Source: a virus. Taken from it: DNA of 25,739 nt. Location of the stretch: positions 1-25,739 of the IMG/VR virus record IMGVR_UViG_3300013285_000068. One strand, 5' to 3'. The position numbers and the translations under genes are program-made. Shown in pieces: positions 15,125 through 21,593 of this stretch. Within the stretch, counting starts at the first letter, position 1. Every line of letters starts with the position of its first letter. The notes under the pieces are model-generated. The model saw nothing but the letters and a program-made list of their open reading frames with translations, did no database searches and was not told where the DNA came from.

Positions 15125-15825
15125 GTGATGAAGAAAAGTGGGCGGAACACTATCCTGACAAAAAAATACCTGGAATTTCAAAACCGGTTGAAGGAAAGTG
15201 TGGAGCACGTCTTCGCAATAAAGAAATTAAAGAATTAGAAATAATTCGTTACTGTAACAAAACAGCCGGAATGGGCACAGACCATTTAGGCGAGGGTACT
15301 TGCAAGTGGCACCTTGGTAACAGCGCAAAACACACCAGGGGAGCCGTGCGGGTAAAAATGAAGAAAGAACTTGTTACGTTATCTGAAAAATTGGGTCAAC
15401 CAACACCGTTGGGACCACCCGAAGTAGAAGCATTTCAACTTGCATCAAAGATGAAAACATGGACGCTGATTCTTGAAGAGAAGATGGGCGAACTTAATGG
15501 CATTCTTGAAGTAACTGACAAAGCAGGCATTGAACACGTTCGTGCTCTTATTGAAGTTATGGAACGAGCATGGGAACGCTATCAAGGCGCTCTTGAATTT
15601 ATGATGAAATACGATTTGCGCAAAAGAGTTATTGAACTAGAAGAACATCAGGCCAATCTTGTTGGCGCTGCTTTTATGGCAATCATTCTTAGTAAGGATT
15701 TAAAACTATCTGAATCGCAAATTGAAGCAGCAAGAACTATGTTTGCAAATAGCATGATTGAACTTGGTGGAGAAATGGAACCAAGTTGGGCATCTGGAAT
15801 CGTTGATGCAGAAGTTGTTGATTAA
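15121..15825 (+). CDS. Zinc-binding phage protein, possibly terminase-small-subunit-like
   Basis: 234 residues. The N-terminal third has CGARLRN, YCNKTAGMGTDHLGEGTCKWH and HTRGA, the Cys/His pattern found in actinophage proteins carrying a GxGTxHxGxGxCxxH block, some near terminase or DNA-packaging genes. The rest is alpha helical (LILEEKMGELNGIL, VRALIEVMERAWERYQGALE), ending in an acidic tail. It is last in the rightward replication operon, before a strong terminator. A DNA-binding packaging or replication role is plausible but not shown. Confidence 0.65.
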   Translation: MSDEEKWAEHYPDKKIPGISKPVEGKCGARLRNKEIKELEIIRYCNKTAGMGTDHLGEGTCKWHLGNSAKHTRGAVRVKMKKELVTLSEKLGQPTPLGPPEVEAFQLASKMKTWTLILEEKMGELNGILEVTDKAGIEHVRALIEVMERAWERYQGALEFMMKYDLRKRVIELEEHQANLVGAAFMAIILSKDLKLSESQIEAARTMFANSMIELGGEMEPSWASGIVDAEVVD

Positions 15826-15842
15826 GAGTCAAAACAACAAGT

Positions 15843-15877
15843 AGAAAGCCCCCGCCAAAAAAGGCGGGGGCTTTTCT
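15843..15877. terminator. Strong bidirectional intrinsic terminator
   Basis: AGAAAGCCCCCGCC (15843-15856), six-A loop, GGCGGGGGCTTTTCT (15863-15877). The stem is flanked by A-run and T-run, so it works on both strands. It lies between convergent genes ending at 15825 and 15896. Confidence 0.92.
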
Positions 15878-15895
15878 ATTTCCGACACGGGAAAA

Positions 15896-16228
15896 TTACT
15901 GTGTTGTAACGTACTCGTTTTGTTCACCAACATAGCGAACGTAAATGGTCCACACACCTTCGCCACTTAGGCGAGCAGTTGCCTCGTAGGGCAGTGACGA
16001 ACGGTTAACGCCTGTTATGTTATTGATACCCATCAGCGTACGAAGTGCCTGACCAGTGTCACCACCGGTCTTAGAACCTTCTTTCCAGACAAACCACTGA
16101 CCGGGGGCTTGCTGAAGTTGCTCACGACGAGCAACTGTCTTTACAGATGGTCCACGACCACCCACGGAATTACGCGGGCGAGGTGATTCTGCTTTCATAG
16201 GTTTAATACTGTTTGTTAATTCACTCAT
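15896..16228 (-). CDS. Actinophage small protein with PGxW...YVRYVG domain
   Basis: 110 residues. A disordered basic N-terminus (to about 40) precedes RREQLQQAPGQWFVWKEG and GEGVWTIYVRYVGE. The same PG-x-W and VYVRY-x-G blocks occur in the protein encoded at 22604-22843. Such small alpha/beta proteins are abundant in actinobacteriophages; function unknown. It has its own TTGCAA-type promoter and GAAAGGAAAC leader. Confidence 0.72.
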   Translation of the reverse strand: MSELTNSIKPMKAESPRPRNSVGGRGPSVKTVARREQLQQAPGQWFVWKEGSKTGGDTGQALRTLMGINNITGVNRSSLPYEATARLSGEGVWTIYVRYVGEQNEYVTTQ

Positions 16229-16251
16229 TTTGTTTCCTTTCTCAATAGTTT

Positions 16252-16280
16252 ATTTTACAATCTTTTGTGAGAGTTTGCAA
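16252..16280 (-). promoter_or_regulatory. Promoter of the 15896-16228 gene
   Basis: Minus strand: TTGCAA (16275-16280), 17-bp spacer, TAAAAT (16252-16257). The TTGCAA -35 recurs in the accessory array at 23194 and 25199. Confidence 0.65.
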
Positions 16281-16396
16281 GGGCACCAAGTCGTTCCAGC
16301 CTGATGCCCTTGCCATCGCTAGGTTTAACCCTAACGGCGTCGTGCGCCTTGGGCAGAAGGTCACGACTAAACGTAATAACCTTATCATTTTAAAGC

Positions 16397-16783
16397 CTAG
16401 TTGTCAAGTTTGCGTTTTGACTTAGCAGCCTCTCGCTCTGCTTCGCCATCAAGAATTTTGTAGCAACCTTGTTTAATCTTTAAAAAATAATCAGTATTTT
16501 TTACTAACTTTATTGTAGCATCATAAGAAATTTTTAGCAAATCCTGAATTTCTTTTGTTGTAAATTCAATGCCAGCATTTTGCCTAGCCCACGCAGATAA
16601 TTCTTTTTTGATGTCACGCTTTTGAGCCTTTTTGTCTAAAACAACTTGCTCTCCAGTTAATTCTTCAATCAAAGTGTTGCTAACCATGTGTGATTTAAGC
16701 GTTTCAACAACGTTTGAGTTTTCACGCCCAGCCTTTTCAATAATAAACTGAGCCCTTAAACTTTCTTGTGTATCAAATGTCAC
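16397..16783 (-). CDS. Unknown protein with winged-helix-like C-terminus
   Basis: 128 residues from GTG 16783, which overlaps the upstream stop by 11 nt; a TTG start at 16801 is possible. The C-terminal half (ELSAWARQNAGIEFTTKEIQ, DLLKISYDATIKLVKNTDYF) resembles a small winged helix, followed by a basic tail KSKRKLDN. It might be a regulator. No known motif identifies it. Confidence 0.62.
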   Translation of the reverse strand: MTFDTQESLRAQFIIEKAGRENSNVVETLKSHMVSNTLIEELTGEQVVLDKKAQKRDIKKELSAWARQNAGIEFTTKEIQDLLKISYDATIKLVKNTDYFLKIKQGCYKILDGEAEREAAKSKRKLDN

Positions 16784-17090
16784 CAAAAACCATTTCCTCA
16801 AGTTTTTCCGTCAAGATTTGATTAACAAACATTCCAATTCTAAAGCCACTGTTAAAATCTGAGGCCGCATTGTTTGCCAAACTATCAAGATAGTCGCTTG
16901 ATATAGCAATAACACATTCCATTCCGCCGGAAAGTTCTATAAAATCAAACGGTTTGTCTTTGCTTAAAACAGAATCATCAGGAACCGCAATTGCACTAAC
17001 GGAAAACCCCTCAGCACTAGCGGTACTTAACAATCCGTCAAACGGCTGTTCGTTCTCTCTGTAATTCCAAATGTTTTCTTTAAAACCCAT
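16773..17090 (-). CDS. Unknown small alpha/beta protein
   Basis: 105 residues, AAAGGGGAG just before the ATG. The sequence has SVSAIAVPDDSVL, MECVIAISSDYLDSLANNAA and IGMFVNQILTEKLEEMVFG, a compact acidic domain without cysteines at zinc spacing. First gene behind the 17114 promoter and coupled to the 16397 gene. Function unknown. Confidence 0.65.
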   Translation of the reverse strand: MGFKENIWNYRENEQPFDGLLSTASAEGFSVSAIAVPDDSVLSKDKPFDFIELSGGMECVIAISSDYLDSLANNAASDFNSGFRIGMFVNQILTEKLEEMVFGDI

Positions 17091-17113
17091 ATCTCCCCTT
17101 TCACTCTTTAATA

Positions 17114-17143
17114 ATTATACATCATTAACTGGCTTTATGCCAA
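17114..17143 (-). promoter_or_regulatory. Promoter of the 17090 gene
   Basis: Minus strand: TTGGCA (17138-17143), 18-bp spacer, TATAAT (17114-17119). The -35 lies inside the 3' end of the upstream gene. Confidence 0.5.
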
Positions 17144-17579
17144 TTACATTTATTTTACCGGTTTCCGCTAATTCACCCCAAGGCAAATCATCATCCTCCC
17201 AGTTGTCATCTAAATCTAATTCCGCAGTCACAAGAAACTTTGAAATATTGCGTGCCTTATGGTCTGCCTTACATAGTTCTATTGTTTGAATCTCCCACAA
17301 CACAGTTGCTACAACCCTGTTGCCATCCAAATTAATTAAACGAACCTCGTACGCCGGTGTCGGCTCCTCTGGCTCTGTTTCCTCAACCTCAATTGCTTTG
17401 TGTACTGCCTGCCATGGTGGAACAGCAATGCACAACTCACTAAACATTTCAAAAGCATCTGCTCTTGAAACTTCACCTTCATAAAAAATACCTACTTCGG
17501 TGTAAGCACGCCCGCGCTTTTCGTAAAGCGCAACTGCCCATTCGGTTTCGTTGTAAAAGAAGTCTTCGTGGTCACTCAT
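17115..17579 (-). CDS. Unknown acidic protein downstream of methyltransferase
   Basis: 154 residues. The N-terminus (ETEWAVALYEKRGRAYTEVG) and two central parts look alpha/beta; residues 66-75 are a Glu/Pro-rich linker and about 124-135 is very acidic (DLDDNWEDDDLPWGE). The ATG overlaps the methyltransferase stop (ATGA), so the two are co-translated. It could be a partner of the methyltransferase or an acidic DNA mimic, but nothing beyond charge and position supports this. Confidence 0.68.
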   Translation of the reverse strand: MSDHEDFFYNETEWAVALYEKRGRAYTEVGIFYEGEVSRADAFEMFSELCIAVPPWQAVHKAIEVEETEPEEPTPAYEVRLINLDGNRVVATVLWEIQTIELCKADHKARNISKFLVTAELDLDDNWEDDDLPWGELAETGKINVIGIKPVNDV

Positions 17580-18622
17580 TCTCTAATCCTTTCTAACAAT
17601 TGCACATCATCTTCAGCCCACGCCACTCGTGCTTCGATGATAGGCCAGTAGTCCTTGGTTATTTCACAGCCAATCCATTTGAAGCCCTCTAGGGTCGCTG
17701 CCATAGCGGTCGTGCCTGAACCGAGGAACGGGTCTAAAACTGTGCCGTTCGGTGGCGTAACTAACTTAATTAGGTAGCGCATTAAGGCGATTGGCTTTAC
17801 GGTGGGGTGGAAGTTTGGCAACCCCTCCAGCCCTGCGTTGCGCTCGGACTTACTGGCTTTAGCGCAGTAGAAGAAGCGTTGCGGCTCACCAAAGTATTCC
17901 AGCACTTCCTCACTACCGTCATGGATTACGTTGGCGGGCCAGCGACCCTGGTCTACTGTTGTTACAGTCAACTTGGTTCGGTCTGCGTAGGTCTTGGTTT
18001 CGCCAGTTCCTATTTCAACCCGTGACCCATCTATGTTCAGCGCACCAGTGCCGTAGGTAAGGACATTGTTAGCAACAGTGCCAATGACAGGCTTGCGAGC
18101 CAACACAATCGGCTCGTGCGCAGGTTTAAGTGCTGTACCCCAGCCTTTCCATTTTTTTGATTCCTCACTTGCTGGAGCAAAAACATCTTGCTTACCTGTA
18201 GCAGCAACAGCGTTCTCATTCCACCCTGAGCCTTGTCCAGTACTTGTTTTTCCAAAAGTTCTTTCACCAACTTTTTCACCTTGAACACCAGCAGACTTAT
18301 CCATTGCTTTTGCAACATCCATAGACTTTGGAAACCCTGTGCCATAAATCCACATAATTTGGTCACGAATCTCAAAGCCTGCATCTTCTACTGCGCTTGC
18401 GAGGCGGTGGTATGTTCTTGAGCCACCGAAAGCAAGCAAGTGTCCACCTGGCTTTAGAACTCGAAATGCTTGGCTCCATAATTCTACGTTGTACGCAATT
18501 CCTGAATTATCCCAAGACTTGCCCATAAACCCAAGTTCGTAAGGTGGGTCGGTAACAATTGAATCCACGCTGTTGTCAGGCATTTCAGCCAGCAACTCTA
18601 AGCAATTCCCTTTGAGTAACAT
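17576..18622 (-). CDS. Beta-class DNA methyltransferase (N4-C or N6-A)
   Basis: 348 residues. Catalytic DPPY is at 25-28, with LKPGGHLLAFGGSRTYHRL following; HPTVKP (272-277) and the AdoMet-binding DPFLGSGTT (297-305) are C-terminal. The order motif IV before motif I is the beta arrangement of amino-methyltransferases. The centre (100-230) would hold the target recognition region. No cognate restriction gene is seen, so it is an orphan enzyme, suited to shielding phage DNA from host restriction. TAATG links it to a 36-codon gene upstream. Target sequence unknown. Confidence 0.92.
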   Translation of the reverse strand: MLLKGNCLELLAEMPDNSVDSIVTDPPYELGFMGKSWDNSGIAYNVELWSQAFRVLKPGGHLLAFGGSRTYHRLASAVEDAGFEIRDQIMWIYGTGFPKSMDVAKAMDKSAGVQGEKVGERTFGKTSTGQGSGWNENAVAATGKQDVFAPASEESKKWKGWGTALKPAHEPIVLARKPVIGTVANNVLTYGTGALNIDGSRVEIGTGETKTYADRTKLTVTTVDQGRWPANVIHDGSEEVLEYFGEPQRFFYCAKASKSERNAGLEGLPNFHPTVKPIALMRYLIKLVTPPNGTVLDPFLGSGTTAMAATLEGFKWIGCEITKDYWPIIEARVAWAEDDVQLLERIRE

Positions 18623-18732
18623 TAGAGAGATAATACCAGAAACGGCGAGCGCACGTTGGTCGTATGCATGGCCGAGGCTTCAAGTGCTTGGTAGAGCAAG
18701 CCTTCTTTGATTTTGTCCCATCTTTTACTCAT
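18622..18732 (-). CDS. 36-residue peptide coupled to methyltransferase
   Basis: A short frame beginning MSKRWDKIKEGLLYQALEAS. The ATG lies within the last codons of the upstream gene and the TAA overlaps the methyltransferase ATG (TAATG), so it is stitched in at both ends. The N-terminal half is an amphipathic helix. It may be a real peptide or serve mainly to couple translation. Confidence 0.5.
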   Translation of the reverse strand: MSKRWDKIKEGLLYQALEASAMHTTNVRSPFLVLSL

Positions 18733-19063
18733 CAATAATATCCCATCCGTGCGCCTCGCTAAGAACCAACAAAGCACTCATAGTGTCAATGGCACAACTG
18801 TCCAATGGAAATACTTTTTTGGCGTCATCAATAAAAGTGTAATAAGCGTCATCTTTGCGATACCTAGTAGCACCAGTCGAAGCGTTATAAACCATCATTA
18901 CCTCACTGTCGTCAGGCGTAACAATGTAACCAGTCCAGTTTCCGTTGTCGCTAACCCTGTCCATGGCAAAATAGTATTGCTCCAACAAAGACACATCAAA
19001 CGGCATAAGAAAATCTGCTTCTAGGTCAGTCATCTCATCTATTGCTTTTTCAATAAGAAACAT
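18725..19063 (-). CDS. Unknown small protein
   Basis: 112 residues with an acidic helical start (FLIEKAIDEMTDLEADFLMP), a strand-rich middle (WTGYIVTPDDSEVMMVYNAS, TRYRKDDAYYTFIDDAKKVF) and the end SEAHGWDIIDE. No catalytic motif is apparent. It lies behind one of the repeated promoter/hairpin modules and heads the unit leading to the methyltransferase. Confidence 0.67.
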   Translation of the reverse strand: MFLIEKAIDEMTDLEADFLMPFDVSLLEQYYFAMDRVSDNGNWTGYIVTPDDSEVMMVYNASTGATRYRKDDAYYTFIDDAKKVFPLDSCAIDTMSALLVLSEAHGWDIIDE

Positions 19064-19084
19064 ATAACTCCTCTCTTTAATCTG

Positions 19085-19137
19085 TTACGGCGTTTCCGCA
19101 ACACAAACATAATAACACACAAACAACAGTGTGTCAA
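19085..19137 (-). promoter_or_regulatory. Promoter plus 5' hairpin module of the 19063 gene
   Basis: Minus strand: TTGACA (19132-19137), 17-bp spacer, TATTAT (19109-19114), then GTTTGTGTTGCGGAAACGCC with a short CGG/CCG stem near 19087-19099. One of the repeated modules. Confidence 0.75.
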
Positions 19138-19138
19138 A

Positions 19139-19492
19139 TTATTCATAAATTAATTTTCCAAACAAAGCATACTGCAAAACATAACCAGAGACGCAAGTGT
19201 CCCATTCGTCAAAACTTTTTGGTACTGGGTAGCCGCAGTGGTACTTATCGTCCATAAGCAACTTCTTGTAAGCATTGACAAGGGTGAACTTACTCACTAC
19301 CTTTGTTAAATACTCAATTGAACCAGGAATGCGCATGTCGTAGTCGGGGTTTTCGTAGGTAACTGGAACAAATTCATCTTCTTCGCCATAAGTAAATTCT
19401 TTTACCCAAGGTTGGTTGTTGCGCCAAATGTTGTCAAAAACCTCAGACATAATGTCATCTATGTCAATTTCTACTGGAATTGATACTTTCAT
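19139..19492 (-). CDS. Unknown acidic protein
   Basis: 117 residues, rich in acidic and aromatic residues: VSIPVEIDIDDIMSEVFDNI, WVKEFTYGEEDEFVPVTYEN and FDEWDTCVSGYVLQYALFG. The N-terminus (strand then helix) resembles other small actinophage proteins starting with a VxIPVEIDxDD pattern. It is the only gene between its own promoter and the next module. Function unknown. Confidence 0.68.
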   Translation of the reverse strand: MKVSIPVEIDIDDIMSEVFDNIWRNNQPWVKEFTYGEEDEFVPVTYENPDYDMRIPGSIEYLTKVVSKFTLVNAYKKLLMDDKYHCGYPVPKSFDEWDTCVSGYVLQYALFGKLIYE

Positions 19493-19510
19493 AGTTGCCT
19501 TTCTTGTTTA

Positions 19511-19561
19511 GGGCATTTCCCTTTACACAAACAATATAACACACATTAATAGAAATGTCAA
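19511..19561 (-). promoter_or_regulatory. Promoter plus 5' hairpin module of the 19492 gene
   Basis: Minus strand: TTGACA (19556-19561), 17-bp spacer, TATATT (19533-19538), then GTTTGTGTAAAGGGAAATGC with a GGG-AAATG-CCC stem-loop (19511-19521). It is divergent from the rightward promoter at 19568. Confidence 0.78.
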
Positions 19562-19567
19562 GAATGC

Positions 19568-19595
19568 TTGACGGATTTAAAAAATCTGTTATAGT
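19568..19595 (+). promoter_or_regulatory. Rightward promoter of a candidate small RNA
   Basis: TTGACG (19568-19573), 16-bp spacer, TATAGT (19590-19595). Predicted start about 19602. No gene with a ribosome site lies between it and the terminator ending near 19691. Confidence 0.6.
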
Positions 19596-19601
19596 TACGC
19601 A

Positions 19602-19691
19602 CGAGTAGCCCACTCTCTACTCATGTTTTACTTACTCAGGCTTGAAGTGCCCCGTCAGTTATACCTTTTCTGGCGGGGACTTCTGCTTTTT
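19602..19691 (+). ncRNA. Candidate ~90-nt small RNA
   Basis: A promoter at 19568 and a terminator at 19644-19691 delimit about 90 nt without a convincing coding frame. A 6-bp hairpin GAGTAG/CTACTC precedes the terminator stem. No known RNA family is recognised. Confidence 0.5.
19644..19691 (+). terminator. Intrinsic terminator with 14-bp stem
   Basis: GAAGT-(G bulge)-CCCCGTCAG (19644-19658), 11-nt loop, CTGGCGGGGACTTC (19670-19683), then TGCTTTTT. The T-run starts a few bases beyond the stem. No coding unit comes from the left on this strand, so it ends the short transcript from 19568. Confidence 0.72.
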
Positions 19692-19693
19692 CC

Positions 19694-19795
19694 GGTACTT
19701 TTTCCGGTACTTTTTTATAGCACTAAAACCCTTATTTTATAAGGAAGTACATTTATAGTCATGGTACTTTGAAAAAATCAAATAGACAGGTACTT
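19694..19795 (+). repeat. Cluster of GGTACTT sites
   Basis: GGTACTT at 19694, 19706, 19763 and 19789, plus the inverted form AAGTAC at 19745. The first two lie in a tandem 12-bp repeat (CTTTTTCCGGTA twice). The last overlaps the -35 of the dps-groES promoter. Likely regulator sites. Confidence 0.5.
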
Positions 19796-19822
19796 GACAA
19801 GCAGTATTTTTTGCTGTATCAT
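19794..19822 (+). promoter_or_regulatory. Promoter of the dps-groES operon
   Basis: TTGACA (19794-19799), 17-bp spacer, TATCAT (19817-19822), about 24 nt of leader to the ribosome site AGAAGGGA and ATG 19853. The -35 overlaps a GGTACTT site. Confidence 0.75.
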
Positions 19823-19852
19823 TTACTTAATTACTAAAGAAGGGAACATAAG

Positions 19853-20104
19853 ATGACCACAACAGAAACAATGGACGTAATGGACACCACCATCATTGTT
19901 AGCCAGTTGCAATTTTTACAAATTCTAGGTTGCATTGGGGCAGTGACTCAAGGCATGAAGTCAGAAGAAGAAGAAACCGGCGAGGTTCACAAAGAACTTG
20001 AAGACCTCACCGCCTTGACCGAGTATCTTGGAAATCAATACGTTCTCCAGCATGCCAACACAGCAGTTGCCATGGGGGAGAAGGAAGCAGAGGAAGAGCA
20101 ATGA
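19853..20104 (+). CDS. Small acidic helical protein ahead of dps
   Basis: 83 residues. A hydrophobic helix (TTIIVSQLQFLQILGCIGAV) leads into a strongly acidic helical C-terminus (KSEEEETGEVHKELEDLTAL, GEKEAEEEQ). The stop overlaps the Dps start (ATGA). Not recognised; it could be a small regulator or partner of Dps. Confidence 0.68.
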   Translation: MTTTETMDVMDTTIIVSQLQFLQILGCIGAVTQGMKSEEEETGEVHKELEDLTALTEYLGNQYVLQHANTAVAMGEKEAEEEQ

Positions 20105-20541
20105 GCGACAACGCATTAATTGAACAACTATCAAAATGCCTTGCCAACGCAACAACAATGTATCACCGCACCCACGGTTTTCACTGGAACGTAACTGGCC
20201 GTGACTTTCCACAATGGCACAAGAAATTCCTTCAAATTTACAAGGATGTTTATAGCAGTCTTGACCCACTTGGAGAAAGCATTCGCAAACTTGGTGGCAT
20301 ACCAGCATTCCGCCTTGACGAACTATCAGCAAATGCAACATTGCAAGATTCACCAGTACGTGCTTATGACCCGCAGACTTTAGTGGCTGACCTGCTTAAA
20401 ACAAATACCGAAATGTTGGTTTGTTTGAACCGTGCTTTTGATGCTGCGGCAAGCGCAAATCAACAAGGTATTGCTAACTTCCTTGCAGAGCGCATTGACA
20501 TGCACCAGACATGGCAATGGCAACTATCGGTGTCATTGTAA
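20101..20541 (+). CDS. dps: Dps-family ferritin-like DNA protection protein
   Basis: 146 residues, slightly shorter than cellular Dps (about 160-190). The Dps signature runs from HGFHWNVTGRDFPQWHKKF to DPLGESIRKLGG: His28, His40, Asp55 and Glu59 match the spacing of the inter-subunit ferroxidase ligands (His31, His43, Asp58, Glu62 in E. coli). Four helices follow, with a short tail and no lysine-rich extension, so direct DNA binding may be weak. It would oxidise and store iron and remove peroxide. GAGGAAG precedes the start. Confidence 0.88.
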   Translation: MSDNALIEQLSKCLANATTMYHRTHGFHWNVTGRDFPQWHKKFLQIYKDVYSSLDPLGESIRKLGGIPAFRLDELSANATLQDSPVRAYDPQTLVADLLKTNTEMLVCLNRAFDAAASANQQGIANFLAERIDMHQTWQWQLSVSL

Positions 20542-20543
20542 CC

Positions 20544-20843
20544 ATGAACGCCGTACCAACAGAGGATAGAGTAATCCTTAAACTAACCCACGATGACAAA
20601 GTGACTGACTCAGGGTTTGTTATTCCTAAGAACGCACAGGAAATTCCAAATCAGGGGGAAGTTGTAGCAGTGGGGCCTGGAAGATATACCAGCGCAGGAA
20701 TCCACATTCCAATGCACGTAATAGTAGGCGACACAGTAGTCTTTGACAAGGCTATGGCTTATGGAATCAAACTGGAAGGTGAAGATTACGTTACCGTTCC
20801 AAGCCTAGGTATTTTAGCAATAGTAGATGGAGCGCCGTTCTGA
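20544..20843 (+). CDS. groES: GroES-like co-chaperonin
   Basis: 99 residues from ATG 20544, three bases after the dps stop; longer in-frame starts lie inside dps. NAVPTEDRVILKL, the mobile-loop region TDSGFVIP, GEVVAVGPGRYTSAG, VGDTVVFDKAMAYGIKLEGE and YVTVPSLGILAIVD follow Cpn10 from end to end. The roof-loop segment is somewhat shortened. It probably replaces or competes with host GroES during capsid protein folding, as T4 Gp31 does. No groEL is in this window, so it would use the host chaperonin. Confidence 0.9.
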   Translation: MNAVPTEDRVILKLTHDDKVTDSGFVIPKNAQEIPNQGEVVAVGPGRYTSAGIHIPMHVIVGDTVVFDKAMAYGIKLEGEDYVTVPSLGILAIVDGAPF

Positions 20844-21139
20844 TGTTTAAGAAGAAACACGCACTTCAGTCACTAGATTTTCGAGTGGAAGAACTGGAAT
20901 TCCAAGTCAGAATGCTTCACGAAAATTTTTTGGCGGGGGGCAAATCCGAAAAGAGAAGGAACTACCCCAACGTCCCAATATCAATGATAAATATACACTG
21001 GCTGTATGCAGAGATAGAAAGACTCTACATGGAAGAAGACATTGAATGGTCTGAAGATATGGTAGAGGGGTTTAGAAAAGGAATTGGAATGGTACAAGAC
21101 TTTCTTGACTGGTGTCTGATTGAAAGAGGAGATGACTGA
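20843..21139 (+). CDS. Unknown helical protein
   Basis: 98 residues. The N-terminus is a short coiled coil (LDFRVEELEFQVRMLHENFL), then NVPISMINIHWLYAEIERLY and an acidic helical part to the end. The ATG overlaps the groES stop (TGATG). Not recognised. Confidence 0.68.
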   Translation: MFKKKHALQSLDFRVEELEFQVRMLHENFLAGGKSEKRRNYPNVPISMINIHWLYAEIERLYMEEDIEWSEDMVEGFRKGIGMVQDFLDWCLIERGDD

Positions 21140-21279
21140 TGCTAAAACGAGTACACAGAACAAAGCCACACGAGATGACAAAACAAGAGTTTGAACAACA
21201 ATGGCTACTACGCAAACAAATTAGAGAGTTGCATGAAGAAGCCAGAAGTATTCTAAGGGAACACTCGAATACACAATGA
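21139..21279 (+). CDS. 46-residue charged helical protein
   Basis: A short frame starting MLKRVHRTKPHEMTKQEFEQ, basic at first and then an amphipathic helix rich in Q, E and R. Start overlaps the upstream stop (TGATG) and its own TGA overlaps the next start (ATGA), with AGAGGAGA upstream. Operon stitching supports a true gene. Confidence 0.6.
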   Translation: MLKRVHRTKPHEMTKQEFEQQWLLRKQIRELHEEARSILREHSNTQ

Positions 21280-21374
21280 AAGAAATAATCAACGTAATTA
21301 CTTTGCTTGTAACGTTCATTGCGCTGGTTGTATGGTCGCTTACGGGTCACAACTGGAAGAAACCCAAACAGTAA
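21276..21374 (+). CDS. 32-residue single-pass membrane peptide
   Basis: MKEIINVITLLVTFIALVVW forms one hydrophobic helix, followed by a basic end HNWKKPKQ, which predicts an inner tail rich in positive charge. It overlaps the preceding stop by ATGA and closes the dps-groES operon. It could be a small holin-like or accessory membrane peptide; lysis function is not shown. Confidence 0.6.
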   Translation: MKEIINVITLLVTFIALVVWSLTGHNWKKPKQ

Positions 21375-21405
21375 TTTGTTGCAATTAAAGGCTTATAAGT
21401 GTAAA

Positions 21406-21445
21406 AGCATGAGAAAAGCATGAGAAAATCATGAAAAAAACATGC
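21406..21445 (+). repeat. 11-bp-phased CATG/A-tract repeat
   Basis: AGCATGAGAAA, AGCATGAGAAA, ATCATGAAAAA and AACATGCTC in direct succession. A one-helical-turn period with A-tracts suggests intrinsic DNA bending. Confidence 0.55.
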
Positions 21446-21504
21446 TCAAACGCCCTTCTTTGTCCTCACGCACGCGTATAGGGTACTTTTTTACACAAAA
21501 CCCC

Positions 21505-21533
21505 TTGACATGAGTACAAATATGTACTATAAT
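21505..21533 (+). promoter_or_regulatory. Perfect consensus sigma70 promoter with operator
   Basis: TTGACA (21505-21510), 17-bp spacer, TATAAT (21528-21533). The spacer holds AGTACA-AATA-TGTACT (21513-21528), with a related palindrome TAGTACGTACTA at 21558-21569. No gene follows on this strand, so it should produce non-coding RNA. Confidence 0.78.
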
Positions 21534-21593
21534 AGTATTTATACATTAAAATAAGCATAGTACGTACTAAAAAAGACTTTTAAAATAATTAAT

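Noticed and set aside
16247-16391. 47-codon minus-strand ORF starting MIRLLRLVVTF
   Set aside because: It has no ribosome site, an unlikely composition, and runs across a probable promoter.
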